64,000 nt of DNA from Propionispora vibrioides (GCF_900110485.1 NZ_FODY01000001.1:1-64000), one strand, 5' to 3'; positions 54,171-62,747 are shown, counted from the stretch's first letter. Numbers and translations: made by a program. Notes: generated by a model not told the origin, from the letters alone.

Positions 54171-54899
54171 TTAAAATCGGGAAAGCCACTTCCTGCCCAT
54201 ATTAAATATGGGCAACATTTCTCTATGCTGCAATAACTCGCTGACAGTTACAAACTCGTAGCCACGTTCACGCAGGCGGTCGATAATCACACCAAGAGCT
54301 TGCGGCGTAGGAAGGGGATATTGTCCATCGTGAAGCAAAATAATACTCCCCGGTTTCACCTCTTTTAAAACCTTATCAATCACTTCTTGTGTAGGCGGGC
54401 GATTCCAGTCTTGCGGATCGACTGACCATAGAACTACTTGATATCCCTTTTGGTGAGCGAGTGCAAGTACTTGCGAATTATAAAATCCTCCGGGAGGACG
54501 AAACAGCGTCGGCTTGGGAGCTGTTGTTCGGATAACCTTTTCAGCTTTGTCAAATTCTTCGGACAGTTTTTGCGGACTTAATTTTGATAATGTTTTATGG
54601 CTATAAGTATGAGTACCGATCTCATGGCCATCAGCCACTTCCTGCGCGAAGATTTGAGGGCAATGTTCTACATTCTCACCTAAAACAAAAAAAGTAGCTC
54701 TGACCTGTTTCTCTTTAAGAATTGTCAAAATTTGTGGAGTTACTTTATAATGAGGCCCATCATCAATGGTTAAAGCAACGACCTTGTCCGTGGTTGAGAC
54801 TCCCGAAATCGTTTGATCATTAGCTAAGTGATTGGTGGTTAAGCCGCTGATCACTGTTAAAAGAAACGTAGCATACAGCATAATATGAAATCTTTTCAA
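54171..54899 (-). CDS. polysaccharide deacetylase (NodB domain)
   Basis: 242 aa from TTG 54899, which has AAAGGAGG upstream on the minus strand; the longer frame to 55007 crosses that site. Signal-anchor helix at the N-terminus, then a NodB domain with TIDDGPH, HTYSH zinc motif, RPPGG and DPQDW. Likely deacetylates peptidoglycan or another glycan at the cell surface. PdaB/PdaA-like sporulation function is possible in a sporeformer but not provable. Confidence 0.9.
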   Translation of the reverse strand: MKRFHIMLYATFLLTVISGLTTNHLANDQTISGVSTTDKVVALTIDDGPHYKVTPQILTILKEKQVRATFFVLGENVEHCPQIFAQEVADGHEIGTHTYSHKTLSKLSPQKLSEEFDKAEKVIRTTAPKPTLFRPPGGFYNSQVLALAHQKGYQVVLWSVDPQDWNRPPTQEVIDKVLKEVKPGSIILLHDGQYPLPTPQALGVIIDRLRERGYEFVTVSELLQHREMLPIFNMGRKWLSRF

Positions 54900-55004
54900 A
54901 CGGCTTCCTCCTTTGGGTATGTTAAAGTCTTTATTATATATGATAAAAGCTTCTCTTTCATGCCCAAAGTAACGAGTAATCGAAAGGTTTGCTGTTTCAC
55001 TATA

Positions 55005-55042
55005 CAAGCAAGCTGCATATGCTAGGATATGCAGCTTGCTTG
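55005..55042. repeat. perfect 16-bp stem-loop between divergent genes
   Basis: CAAGCAAGCTGCATAT (55005-55020) pairs with ATATGCAGCTTGCTTG (55027-55042) around GCTAGG. It lies upstream of the minus-strand deacetylase and overlaps the first possible ATG of the plus-strand ORF. Could be an operator or an RNA hairpin. Confidence 0.6.
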
Positions 55043-55418
55043 GGTGAGAGGGGGAGTTGTCCTGTCTACAGACATAAAGATTTTAATTTATGGGGCTGTT
55101 ATATTGGTATTTATCAATTTGACAGCCATGATTTTATTTATAGTATTTGCTAAAATACCTAATGGCCGATTAAAGAATATCATACGGGATATTATTTTTG
55201 AACTGGATAAATTAGCCGATACGATGGAAAATTGTCAGAAGCGAGCAGCCGCAATCCAGCAAATTACCAGTATTCTTAGCTGGCGAAGTATTATGATTCC
55301 CAGTGCTTTAATTGGCTGGATTATTGATACGGAGGTGGCAGCTATTCGAAAAATGCAGCAAGCGACCCAAACACCTGATTTACATGAACCGGATAAAAAG
55401 TCCGCCAACGATTGTTAA
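55029..55418 (+). CDS. hypothetical membrane-anchored protein
   Basis: Up to 129 aa. ATG 55029 lies in a strong hairpin without a usable ribosome site; GAGAGGGGGAG at 55046-55056 would fit a later, possibly non-AUG start (GTG 55044 precedes it, CTG 55062 follows). One hydrophobic helix at about 20-42 (ILIYGAVILVFINLTAMILFIVFA), then an amphipathic helical tail LKNIIRDIIFELDKLADTMENCQKRAAAIQQ split in two. No family recognised. Confidence 0.6.
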   Translation: MQLAWVRGGVVLSTDIKILIYGAVILVFINLTAMILFIVFAKIPNGRLKNIIRDIIFELDKLADTMENCQKRAAAIQQITSILSWRSIMIPSALIGWIIDTEVAAIRKMQQATQTPDLHEPDKKSANDC

Positions 55419-55438
55419 TACGAGTCCTGGCATAAACC

Positions 55439-55478
55439 AGCTCCCCTAATAAGCAATAAGCTTATAGGGGAGCTTTAA
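55439..55478. terminator. bidirectional terminator between convergent genes
   Basis: AGCTCCCCTA..TAAGC pairs with GCTTA..TAGGGGAGCT; flanks are A/T-rich. It lies between the plus ORF ending 55418 and the minus ORF ending 55511. Confidence 0.8.
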
Positions 55479-55510
55479 TTTATATAGCCGTTGTTATAAG
55501 CTGTGTACAA

Positions 55511-55702
55511 TTAATCTGTTTTTTTCAGGAATCTTTGCTCAAAATGTTTTGCCCGCTGCATTTGAAATTTCTTCTGAGCGAGTTTATTTTGATCGACCGG
55601 GTCCAATTTACTGCCATATTGGGCTAGTAAGATATCCAATTCCTCTTTTGATACCATATAGGTATTTAATTTGGGTTCATTATTTTTATTAATGCTGATC
55701 AC
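55511..55702 (-). CDS. hypothetical small protein
   Basis: 63 aa. GTG at 55702 is directly preceded by AGAAAGG, leaving almost no spacing, so the start is uncertain (an in-frame ATG gives MVSKEELDILL). Charged, helical C-terminus LAQKKFQMQRAKHFEQRFLKK. No family recognised. Confidence 0.5.
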   Translation of the reverse strand: MISINKNNEPKLNTYMVSKEELDILLAQYGSKLDPVDQNKLAQKKFQMQRAKHFEQRFLKKTD

Positions 55703-55882
55703 CCTTTCTACTAGTAAATAGTTTACCCTAAAAAAAGCAAAACATGTAGTATACTTTCATTTCAATATTTTACATATCTTCCATAAATAAATACCAACCA
55801 AAAAGTACTGGGGATTTAATTTTAAATATGTTTTATACTAAGCAATGAGAAACCTATTCGGACAAGGTAAAGGAGGGATTTT

Positions 55883-56416
55883 ATGAAACATTCCGGTCGT
55901 AAAAAAAGACGTACGAAAGGAAAACTAAAGCATATTGCAGCAGCTGTTGCCGGTGCTGCAATTATGTCCTCCATGGTTTTACCTGGAATCCCTGCAACAG
56001 TCGCTCATGCAGCTAAAAATACCTCAAATCAATCGGCTCACACTAGCCATCATGAGACACGGAAATCAGAGTCCAAACATCAGGCGGCACCGGACAACTA
56101 TGAGGATGTTGTTCATGTGAAAGCTACGGCATATGCCCCGGGACCTCACGATAATGATCAATGGGGCAATAAAACCTATTTGGGTACCCATGTTCGTCCA
56201 GGCATTATTGCGGTGGACCCGGACGTCATTCCGTTGGGGTCAAAAGTTCTTATACAATACCCTGATGGACGGAGTTCCTATGCTGTGGCAGAAGATGTAG
56301 GCGGAGCCATTAAGGGAAATCGAATTGACGTGGCCAAGTGGACGGTGGATGAAGCCAAAGATTTCGGTATGAAAGATGCAAAGGTGTTTATTTTGGAAAA
56401 GGGAGATACTAAATAA
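55883..56416 (+). CDS. secreted 3D-domain protein (lytic transglycosylase-like)
   Basis: 177 aa. A basic N-terminus (KKRRTKGKLK) and signal peptide, cleavage likely after VAHA near residue 43, are followed by a His/Ser-rich linker. The 3D domain (about 78-175) has the conserved acidic residues in AVDPDVIPLGSKV and AEDVGGAIKGNRIDV, as in YuiC/Sps stationary-phase cell-wall enzymes. Probably cleaves peptidoglycan. RBS AAAGGAGGG, own terminator. Confidence 0.9.
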   Translation: MKHSGRKKRRTKGKLKHIAAAVAGAAIMSSMVLPGIPATVAHAAKNTSNQSAHTSHHETRKSESKHQAAPDNYEDVVHVKATAYAPGPHDNDQWGNKTYLGTHVRPGIIAVDPDVIPLGSKVLIQYPDGRSSYAVAEDVGGAIKGNRIDVAKWTVDEAKDFGMKDAKVFILEKGDTK

Positions 56417-56441
56417 CATTGCCAGGTGGCAATGTTTTTTA
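56415..56441 (+). terminator. terminator of 3D-domain gene
   Basis: ACATTGCC/GGCAATGT stem followed by TTTTTT. Confidence 0.88.
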
Positions 56442-56536
56442 GTATCTTCGAAATGAGTATACTCAATCAAGAAGGAAAATTATATATATTCGGATAATTA
56501 TCAAGATAGGAGATGCAATAGAGGAGGAATCTGGTT

Positions 56537-57982
56537 ATGTATGATGTATGTATTATCGGCGCTGGCGTAGTAGGTATGAATATCGCCAGAGAATTAACAA
56601 AATATAATCTGAAAATCTGTGTTTTAGAAAAAGAGGAGGATGTAAGCTGTGGCTGTTCTAAGGCCAATAGCGGCATCGTGCATGGTGGGTATACTGATAA
56701 GCCAGGCACACTAAAGGCAAAACTTTGTATCCAAGGTAATCGAATGTATGATCAATTAAACCAAGAACTTCATTTCGGTTATCGTGAAACCGGTGCTTTT
56801 GTATTAGCTTTTGAGGAAGAAGATCTTCCTCAAATTCAGAATTTGTATGATATGGGGATTCAAAATGGAGTTCAGGATTTAAAAGTTATTAATCGGCAGG
56901 AAGTTTTAAAGCTGGAACCTCATGTGAATGAAAATATTAAAGGAGCCTTATACATAAAACATGTCGGTGTAACATCTCCTTACGAATTTGTTATTGCTCT
57001 CGCTGAAAACGCTATAGCCAATGGAGCTGAAATTAAATTCAATGCGGAGGTTGCTGGCATTACCAAAGAGGATGATGGCAGCTTTACGATTACGACCAGT
57101 GCCGACGACAAAGTAACAGCCCGCTATCTTATTAATGCCGCAGGAATCTTTAGCGACAAAATTTCAGCGATGGTAGGTATTGGGGATTATAAAATTACAC
57201 CTCGCCGTGGGCAGTATTTATTATTGGATAAGGAAGAAAGTTATCTGGTTAATTCGGTTATCTTCCAGGTTCCTACCAAAATGGGGAAGGGAATTTTGGT
57301 AACTACGACCTATCATGGAAATCTTATGATTGGTCCTAATGCCGAAGAAATTGATGACAAAAACGATGTAAGTACCGATGAAAAAACTTTGGATCATATT
57401 ATAGCAACAGCCAGAAAATCTGTTCCTCATTTTAATATGCAAAAAGTATTAAAATCATTTGCCGGCAATCGGCCTGTATCCGGCTTGAAAGACTGGATCA
57501 TTGAAGAAAGTCCGGTAAAGAATTTTATTCATTTAATCGGTGTTGATTCACCGGGACTAACAGCTTCACCGGCGATTGCACAATATGTATTGGCTATCTT
57601 ACAAAACTCCGGGTTGTCTTTAATCAAAAATGAAACATTTGATCCCTATCGTAAACCAATCATTAAAATAAAAGAGCAGGATTTTAAAGGAGATATAAAT
57701 GCCTCAGATCCTCAGGAACATCTTATTTGTCGCTGCGAACGGGTAACGGAAGCAGAAATTGTGGATTGTCTGCAGCGCGGTATTCCGATTCGTTCCCTGG
57801 ATGCTATAAGCCGTCGAACAAGGGCTGGCTTTGGAACCTGCCAGGGCGCATTCTGCGGTCCTCGCGTGAAAAAATTAATAGCGGAAACACTGGGAATCAG
57901 TCCAGAAGAGATCAAGGAAAAAAGTAGCGCATCTTCTTTATTAGCACAGCGTGTGAAGCGGATGAATCTTAAAAAATTGTGA
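56537..57982 (+). CDS. FAD-dependent oxidoreductase, GlpA-like, with BFD-type Fe-S domain
   Basis: 481 aa. FAD Rossmann motif IIGAGVVGMNIAREL (about 6-20), DAO fold to about 380, then a BFD-like [2Fe-2S] domain with CRCERV and CQGAFCGP cysteines. This layout matches the anaerobic glycerol-3-phosphate dehydrogenase-like family found without glpK next to it. Substrate cannot be fixed; L-2-hydroxyglutarate-type and glycerol-3-phosphate oxidation are both possible. RBS AGAGGAGG. Confidence 0.85.
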   Translation: MYDVCIIGAGVVGMNIARELTKYNLKICVLEKEEDVSCGCSKANSGIVHGGYTDKPGTLKAKLCIQGNRMYDQLNQELHFGYRETGAFVLAFEEEDLPQIQNLYDMGIQNGVQDLKVINRQEVLKLEPHVNENIKGALYIKHVGVTSPYEFVIALAENAIANGAEIKFNAEVAGITKEDDGSFTITTSADDKVTARYLINAAGIFSDKISAMVGIGDYKITPRRGQYLLLDKEESYLVNSVIFQVPTKMGKGILVTTTYHGNLMIGPNAEEIDDKNDVSTDEKTLDHIIATARKSVPHFNMQKVLKSFAGNRPVSGLKDWIIEESPVKNFIHLIGVDSPGLTASPAIAQYVLAILQNSGLSLIKNETFDPYRKPIIKIKEQDFKGDINASDPQEHLICRCERVTEAEIVDCLQRGIPIRSLDAISRRTRAGFGTCQGAFCGPRVKKLIAETLGISPEEIKEKSSASSLLAQRVKRMNLKKL

Positions 57983-58025
57983 AAAAATAACTCAAAAGCA
58001 TATCTCATGCTTTTGAGTTATTTTT
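57983..58025. terminator. 19-bp bidirectional terminator
   Basis: 57983-58001 pairs perfectly with 58007-58025, loop of 5 nt, A-run and T-run at the two ends. Serves the oxidoreductase and the convergent small gene at 58032. Confidence 0.92.
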
Positions 58026-58031
58026 AATAAA

Positions 58032-58163
58032 TTAACTACAACCACAAGATTTAGTTTTCGGACGATTGTTTTTATTAGTATTATTGGTATTTTGCGATTC
58101 TTTTACGCTGGGGGATACTTCCTTGGCAAATTCTGCAGATTTATTGGTTTTGCATTTGCTCAT
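58032..58163 (-). CDS. 43-aa protein with CGC tail
   Basis: Reads MSKCKTNKSAEFAKEVSPSV and ends NNRPKTKSCGCS. ATG 58163 has GGGAGGTGATAAA directly upstream, a near-perfect ribosome site. Highly polar Asn/Lys/Ser-rich middle, single Cys near the start (C4) and a C-terminal CGC pair. The position beside a strong shared terminator supports a real gene. No family recognised; metal binding or a modified-peptide precursor are guesses. Confidence 0.6.
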   Translation of the reverse strand: MSKCKTNKSAEFAKEVSPSVKESQNTNNTNKNNRPKTKSCGCS

Positions 58164-58244
58164 TTTATCACCTCCCGTCATGTATATTGTTCCCCTCATT
58201 TTATATAAAATAGCTGTTAAAATTAATTAAACAAAATACCAAAA

Positions 58245-58272
58245 ATAGCAGACAGGGAGCTAATACCCTGTC
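58245..58272 (-). terminator. terminator for the minus-strand hydrolase transcript
   Basis: On the minus strand GACAGGG pairs with CCCTGTC (58251-58257, 58266-58272) and is followed by TGCTATTTTT. It is about 190 bp after the hydrolase stop. Confidence 0.65.
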
Positions 58273-58282
58273 CGGATTAAAC

Positions 58283-58410
58283 TTTGGTTACCCTCACGGT
58301 TCTTTCCTTATTTTACGTTGTTGTCGGCAACTTACCTATGGTTTATGCTTACCTTATCAAAAAAAGAAAGCACAAATTTAATTTGCACTTTCAAAGTAAT
58401 GAATCATTAG
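58283..58410. repeat. degenerate family A repeat, copy A5
   Basis: Reversed relative to A1. TTGCACTTTCAAAGT, CTTACCTATGGT and GTTGTTGTCGGCAACTTACC correspond to the A core, but the inner and outer arms are eroded. It occupies the gap between the 43-aa gene and the hydrolase. Confidence 0.6.
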
Positions 58411-58462
58411 CTAATGCTGCGGTAAGTGGCGCGGCAAAGAACAATTCTCTTTAGTTCTGATA

Positions 58463-59398
58463 TTAACAAGGCACTTTAATAGTGCGGCCATAAGAATGCA
58501 TATAGGAAGTAGCCGGAAGATTGGCTTGATTAAACAAAATAGTGGCGGAATGCAGAAACTGCTGATTGGAACTATAACGAAGATCATATATTTTTATCGC
58601 ATTCTCTTCCGCTTGTTCTTCAAAGTAAACAAAAGGGGAGAATGTTTTAAAAAATTGACCTAAAAATGTTTTTTCGGCTTGCGCCATACGGGAACTCATA
58701 TGAAAGTTGGGCAGCATGGTTATGATCTGAACGGAGCGGAAAAATAATTTGACTTGTCCAATTATATAGTATTCCGGAGTTTGTACGACAAAGTCCCATT
58801 GATGGACTTTACGTAAGGAAGGCATAATCAATATTCGTTCAATTTTATGGGCCGTAAAAAACGTTTTAAGCTGGAGGAAGGCTTTTTGTTTCAAGAAAAG
58901 GCGAAGCATAAGATAGAGGGAGCTTAGTACAACAATACCCCATACCGTCGGGTTTGTAGCCATAAGATCGCTATCCAGCAATAAAAACATCAGCAATAAA
59001 ACTGGATCAAAAACATTCAATAAGTGACAGCTCAAACGTTCTTTTCTGAATGGCCACAATAAAGCTGCACCATGAGTATTCAAATAATCGCAAAGTATAT
59101 GAGATAATCCTCCGATAAAAGACCAGCCAAAGAGAAAATACCAGCTCCATTGATTACAAAAAAAATGCATGCCTGTGGCAATAAGTGCCGAAAAGGCTGC
59201 GATTCCGGGAAACGAGTGCGAAAATGCTCTATGTTGCTTTAGATAAGTCATACTTCCTTTCAATTGAGCGATAATATCCAGGTCAGGCGCCTGAGCCCCT
59301 AAAATCGTTGCGATAAAAACAGGATCGGTGATTGCTGGCGTATGTCCGGACATGCCGGCCAGAGCAAAACCGATGAGCGCGTGAAAAGCTGTATCCAC
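58463..59398 (-). CDS. metal-dependent hydrolase, DUF457/YdjM family
   Basis: 311 aa. GTG 59398 is preferred over GTG 59407 because AGAGGTGA lies just before it. The N-terminal half is a membrane domain (about four helices) with HALIGFAL, GAQAPDLDII, HRAFSHS and SHILCDYLNTHG, the conserved His/Asp of the LexA-binding-type hydrolases. The C-terminal half (from about 180) is soluble and uncharacterised. Biochemical function unknown. A perfect palindrome overlaps its promoter. Confidence 0.85.
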   Translation of the reverse strand: MDTAFHALIGFALAGMSGHTPAITDPVFIATILGAQAPDLDIIAQLKGSMTYLKQHRAFSHSFPGIAAFSALIATGMHFFCNQWSWYFLFGWSFIGGLSHILCDYLNTHGAALLWPFRKERLSCHLLNVFDPVLLLMFLLLDSDLMATNPTVWGIVVLSSLYLMLRLFLKQKAFLQLKTFFTAHKIERILIMPSLRKVHQWDFVVQTPEYYIIGQVKLFFRSVQIITMLPNFHMSSRMAQAEKTFLGQFFKTFSPFVYFEEQAEENAIKIYDLRYSSNQQFLHSATILFNQANLPATSYMHSYGRTIKVPC

Positions 59399-59414
59399 AT
59401 TTGTCACCTCTAAC

Positions 59415-59453
59415 TAATCAACTTTACATAAAATTATAATGTAAAGTTGATTA
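59415..59453 (-). promoter_or_regulatory. operator-like palindrome over hydrolase promoter
   Basis: Perfect 15-bp arms TAATCAACTTTACAT (59415-59429) and ATGTAAAGTTGATTA (59439-59453), 9-bp spacer. On the minus strand a TATAAT -10 (59438-59433) and a TAGACA -35 (59462-59457) flank or overlap it, so a bound dimer would block transcription. No regulator gene adjoins. Confidence 0.65.
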
Positions 59454-59580
59454 TCTTGTCTATGGTAAGTAGTGGCCACAAAATTGCAAGAAAAATAGCT
59501 AATTCTGCCCGAAACTGTTCTTATCTGCAGCTAAGGACCGGATTAGCTTCTTATTTGTTCAAATACATTAAAAACAAGGA

Positions 59581-59610
59581 TTAACATATAGTGCTAATCT
59601 ATGATATGAT
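59581..59610 (+). promoter_or_regulatory. promoter of sulP leader
   Basis: TTAACA (59581-59586), 18-bp spacer, TATGAT (59605-59610). An inverted repeat GATTAGC (59541-59547) / GCTAATC (59593-59599) overlaps it. The predicted leader is about 205 nt. Confidence 0.5.
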
Positions 59611-59650
59611 ATGATTATTCTTTTCATTTTCAAATATGGGTGTGAGTGTA

Positions 59651-59701
59651 ATGGCTGTACAATATGATGAATTTATAAGAAATTTGTTTTTTAGCGACTG
59701 A
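59651..59701 (+). CDS. 16-aa leader peptide candidate upstream of sulP
   Basis: ATG 59651 after GGGTGTGAG, reading MAVQYDEFIRNLFFSD then TGA. It ends 22 nt before an intrinsic terminator and lies within the sulP leader. Translation is not proven. Confidence 0.35.
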   Translation: MAVQYDEFIRNLFFSD

Positions 59702-59722
59702 AAATTAAAATATACATAATTA

Positions 59723-59776
59723 TGCACATAGTGTCTATTCTAGAAAAATTAAGCCGACAACTATGTGCACTTTTTT
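59723..59776 (+). terminator. leader terminator before sulP
   Basis: TGCACATAGT (59723-59732) pairs with ACTATGTGCA (59760-59769); the stem can extend with GTC/GAC. Then CTTTTTTG. It lies between promoter and gene. Confidence 0.75.
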
Positions 59777-59821
59777 GTACATTTTTAGATATTATCTTAT
59801 CTGAGAGGAAGTTAATCTATT

Positions 59822-61564
59822 ATGAACCGCGCTATCCGCATACCGATTAAACGTTACCTTACCCGCTGTTTCAAGAAAGATTTAGTTTCGGGGCTCACAG
59901 TGGGAGTCGTTTCATTACCATTGGCCATGGCTTTTGCCATTGCTTCCGGTGTAAAACCGGAATATGGGATCTACACAACAATTATTGCCGCCTGCCTGGT
60001 TGCGCTGCTTGGCGGAACCAAATTTCAGGTTTCCGGTCCGACCGGAGCCTTTATCCCGATTCTACTTTCCATTGTTTTAACTTACGGTTATGAGAACTTG
60101 CTTGTCGCAGGATTTCTGTCCGGTTTGCTGTTAATTGCCATGGGGCTTTTGGGCATGGGGTCTTTAATAAAGTTTATTCCCCGTTCAGTAACCATCGGCT
60201 TTACAGCCGGTATTGCCGTCACCATTTTTACCGGACAAATCGTTAATTTTCTTGGTCTTAGCGGCGTTGAGCGTCATGAAAGCTTCATTGCTATCATGCG
60301 GGATATCGGTGCTCATCTTTATACCACGAATATCTACAGCGTAATAACAGCGTCTATCTGTCTGGCTGTTATACTCATTACACCGCGTTTTTTCCCCAGA
60401 CTGCCCGGTGCACTTATTGGCATATTGGTTTCTACCACTGTGACCACGATCTTTTATCCCCAGGAAGTGACGACGATCGCTTCGGCCTTTGGCGGTATTC
60501 CCAGCGGCTTGCCGCAATTGGTTATTCCGGAAGTTTCTATCGATAAAATAGAACAGCTTTTTCAACCTGCCCTTACCATTGCCATTTTAGGCGCTATTGA
60601 ATCACTCTTATCGGCGGTTGTTGCCGACGGTATGGCCGGAACTCAACACAATAGCAATAAGGAATTGATTGGACAGGGCATCGCCAATTTGGTAAGTCCT
60701 CTTTTTGGCGGCATTCCCGCCACAGGAGCCATCGCCCGGACTGCCACTAACATTAAAACAGGAGCGGCTACCCGCTATTCTGTTGTTATTTCCGGCATTT
60801 TCGTATTCTTTACTTTATTATTGCTGGCACCGTATGCCGGATTGATCCCGCTATCCAGCATGGCTCCTGTCCTGATGCTCGTTTCTTACAATATGAGCGA
60901 ACATCAGGCCTTCGCCGATATTGTAAAAGTGCGTACATTCAGTAGTGTTGTTTTACTTATTTCTTTCGTTCTCACCGTATTTGTCAATTTAACAATAGCC
61001 GTTGAAGTAGGTTTGCTGTTGGCTATGATGCTGTTTGTAAAACGCATGAGTGAAATCACGGCGGTCAAGCCGGTGGTTTTTGACCGTAGCAGCAACCTGA
61101 TCGAAGTCGTCGACGATGAAGTGCCGGAAGAATACTCCTGTCCGCAAATCAGTATTTATAGCATTGACGGACCTTTATTTTTCGGCGCAGCCCAGATGTT
61201 TTCCCAAAGTGTTATGAAAATGATCAACTACGAACCCAGCATTATTATCTTACGCATGAGTAAAGTATCCATTATTGATATTACGGGGGAAAATCATTTA
61301 AGAAAAATAATCGAACGTTTGAGAATGAGAAAGATCACTGTACTGATTGCCGGCCTGCAGGGACAACCTAAGAAGAAGCTGGAGACCACAGGCTTGTACG
61401 ACGATATTGGAGAGGATCATTTTTTTCCTCATACGGTCAATGCCATCGATTATGCCATGAAGCAAATTGACACCCGTCATTGTTCCCGGTGTCAAAAAGA
61501 CGTCTTTCAACAATGCGTGTTAGCGGGAAAAATACAGCACAATGCCGATAGAAGCAGCAAATGA
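59822..61564 (+). CDS. SulP family inorganic anion transporter
   Basis: 580 aa. A membrane domain of 10-14 helices (about 18-410) with GLTVGVVSLPLAMAFAIASGV and GGTKFQVSGPTGAF, followed by a cytoplasmic STAS domain (about 445-550). Carries sulfate, bicarbonate or related anions; specificity cannot be read from sequence. Unusual cysteine-containing tail HCSRCQKDVFQQC. Transcribed behind a leader terminator. Confidence 0.92.
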   Translation: MNRAIRIPIKRYLTRCFKKDLVSGLTVGVVSLPLAMAFAIASGVKPEYGIYTTIIAACLVALLGGTKFQVSGPTGAFIPILLSIVLTYGYENLLVAGFLSGLLLIAMGLLGMGSLIKFIPRSVTIGFTAGIAVTIFTGQIVNFLGLSGVERHESFIAIMRDIGAHLYTTNIYSVITASICLAVILITPRFFPRLPGALIGILVSTTVTTIFYPQEVTTIASAFGGIPSGLPQLVIPEVSIDKIEQLFQPALTIAILGAIESLLSAVVADGMAGTQHNSNKELIGQGIANLVSPLFGGIPATGAIARTATNIKTGAATRYSVVISGIFVFFTLLLLAPYAGLIPLSSMAPVLMLVSYNMSEHQAFADIVKVRTFSSVVLLISFVLTVFVNLTIAVEVGLLLAMMLFVKRMSEITAVKPVVFDRSSNLIEVVDDEVPEEYSCPQISIYSIDGPLFFGAAQMFSQSVMKMINYEPSIIILRMSKVSIIDITGENHLRKIIERLRMRKITVLIAGLQGQPKKKLETTGLYDDIGEDHFFPHTVNAIDYAMKQIDTRHCSRCQKDVFQQCVLAGKIQHNADRSSK

Positions 61565-61650
61565 TAATATTTTAACAAAAAGACTTTTCAAGTTATGGAA
61601 ATTAATATATGATTAATTGTAAATTAAAGATCATAAGCGAGGGATTGAGT

Positions 61651-62028
61651 ATGAAAACCGTTATAAATACCGACCGTGCGCCACAGGCCATCGGACCCTA
61701 TTCACAGGCGATTAAAGCAAATGGTTTTTTGTTCCTGTCCGGACAAATCCCCTTAGATCCTATTAGCGGGCAAATTGTATACGGTGGTACAGTGATGCAG
61801 ACCTACCAGGTTTTAAATAATATAAAGGTCATACTGGAAAAAGAGGGCTTGACGTTTGCCAATGCAGTCAAAACAACCGTATTTTTGAAAGATATAAGTG
61901 ATTTTGCGGATGTAAATAAAGTGTATGCGGAATATTTTACGGAAGAACCGCCGGCCAGAAGCTGTGTTGAAGTGGCCAGATTGCCGCGGGATGTGCAGAT
62001 CGAAATAGAAGTGATTGCTGCCTACTAA
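61651..62028 (+). CDS. ridA: RidA family enamine/imine deaminase
   Basis: 125 aa from ATG 61651 after GAGGGATTGAG; the frame extends upstream without a better start. Hydrolyses reactive 2-aminoacrylate. [24 protein letters not shown] and [24 protein letters not shown] include the catalytic arginine. Single gene. Confidence 0.95.
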   Translation: MKTVINTDRAPQAIGPYSQAIKANGFLFLSGQIPLDPISGQIVYGGTVMQTYQVLNNIKVILEKEGLTFANAVKTTVFLKDISDFADVNKVYAEYFTEEPPARSCVEVARLPRDVQIEIEVIAAY

Positions 62029-62062
62029 TCGGCAAAACGGAAGCGTATAGCTCGGCTTTTCT

Positions 62063-62222
62063 AGTGCTCCGCCAAATTTGAAAGTGCAATTACATTTGCG
62101 GGGATTTTTCACAAAACAAGGCGGAAGAGACGCGCTTATTTGAGCATAGGTAAGCCGCTGACAACAAAGCCTTACGGAAAAGACCTGTAAAGAACCTGTA
62201 GTTTCACAATTGGTGGGGCACT
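62063..62222. repeat. family A palindromic repeat, copy A1
   Basis: 160 bp, best-preserved copy. Arms AGTGCTCCGCCAAATTTG and CAATTGGTGGGGCACT pair, with changes at paired positions relative to A2. The core is CAAGGCGGAAGAGACGCGC, CATAGGTAAGCCGCTGACA and AACAAAGCCTTACGG. Preceded by CT, so the left end reads CTAGTGC. Confidence 0.85.
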
Positions 62223-62232
62223 CGTATGTAAT

Positions 62233-62261
62233 TTGTAAAGATGAGGAATATTTGGTATAAT
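62233..62261 (+). promoter_or_regulatory. promoter of asp23 operon
   Basis: TTGTAA (62233-62238), 17-bp spacer, TATAAT (62256-62261), starting 11 bp after repeat A1. Confidence 0.7.
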
Positions 62262-62345
62262 TATAAGTATTATATACTGATATCCACCTTAAATTGCAGA
62301 TAATATACAGCATTTTCCAATAATCGTAAGATAGGGGGGTTGTGA

Positions 62346-62747
62346 TTGAGTAACCAGAACCATGTCGTAAGAAATGAATCGAGTGATGTGGGGGCTATCC
62401 GGATAGCCGATGAAGTGGTAGGAATTATTGCAGGTATGGCCGCAACGGAAATTTCGGGCGTAGCAGGAATGAGCGGAGGCCTCGTAGGCGGCATTGCCGA
62501 AATGCTAGGGAAAAAAAACCTGGCTAAAGGGGTCAAAGTGGAAGTCGGAGAAAAAGAAGCGGCCGTAGATTTATATATTATTGTAGAGTATGGGGTACGT
62601 ATTCCCGATGTCGCTCTGCAGGTTCAGGAGAATGTGAAACGGGCTATTGAAACGATGACAGGACTGGATGTTGTGGAAATTAATATTCACATTCAAGGGG
62701 TTGGATTTGGGCAAGATAATAAAGATGAGGACATTCGTGTACGGTAA
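62346..62747 (+). CDS. Asp23/Gls24 family envelope stress protein
   Basis: 133 aa, TTG start after AGGGGGG. IRIADEVVGIIAGMAATEISGVAGMSGG..VDLYIIVEYGVRIPDVALQVQENVKRAIE is the Asp23 core. In Staphylococcus Asp23 is membrane-bound through AmaP, whose gene follows here. Probably cell-envelope homeostasis. Confidence 0.93.
   Translation: MSNQNHVVRNESSDVGAIRIADEVVGIIAGMAATEISGVAGMSGGLVGGIAEMLGKKNLAKGVKVEVGEKEAAVDLYIIVEYGVRIPDVALQVQENVKRAIETMTGLDVVEINIHIQGVGFGQDNKDEDIRVR

Noticed and set aside
59415-59453. LexA/SOS box
   Set aside because: Lacks GAAC-N4-GTTC; arms are ATCAACTTTACAT type.
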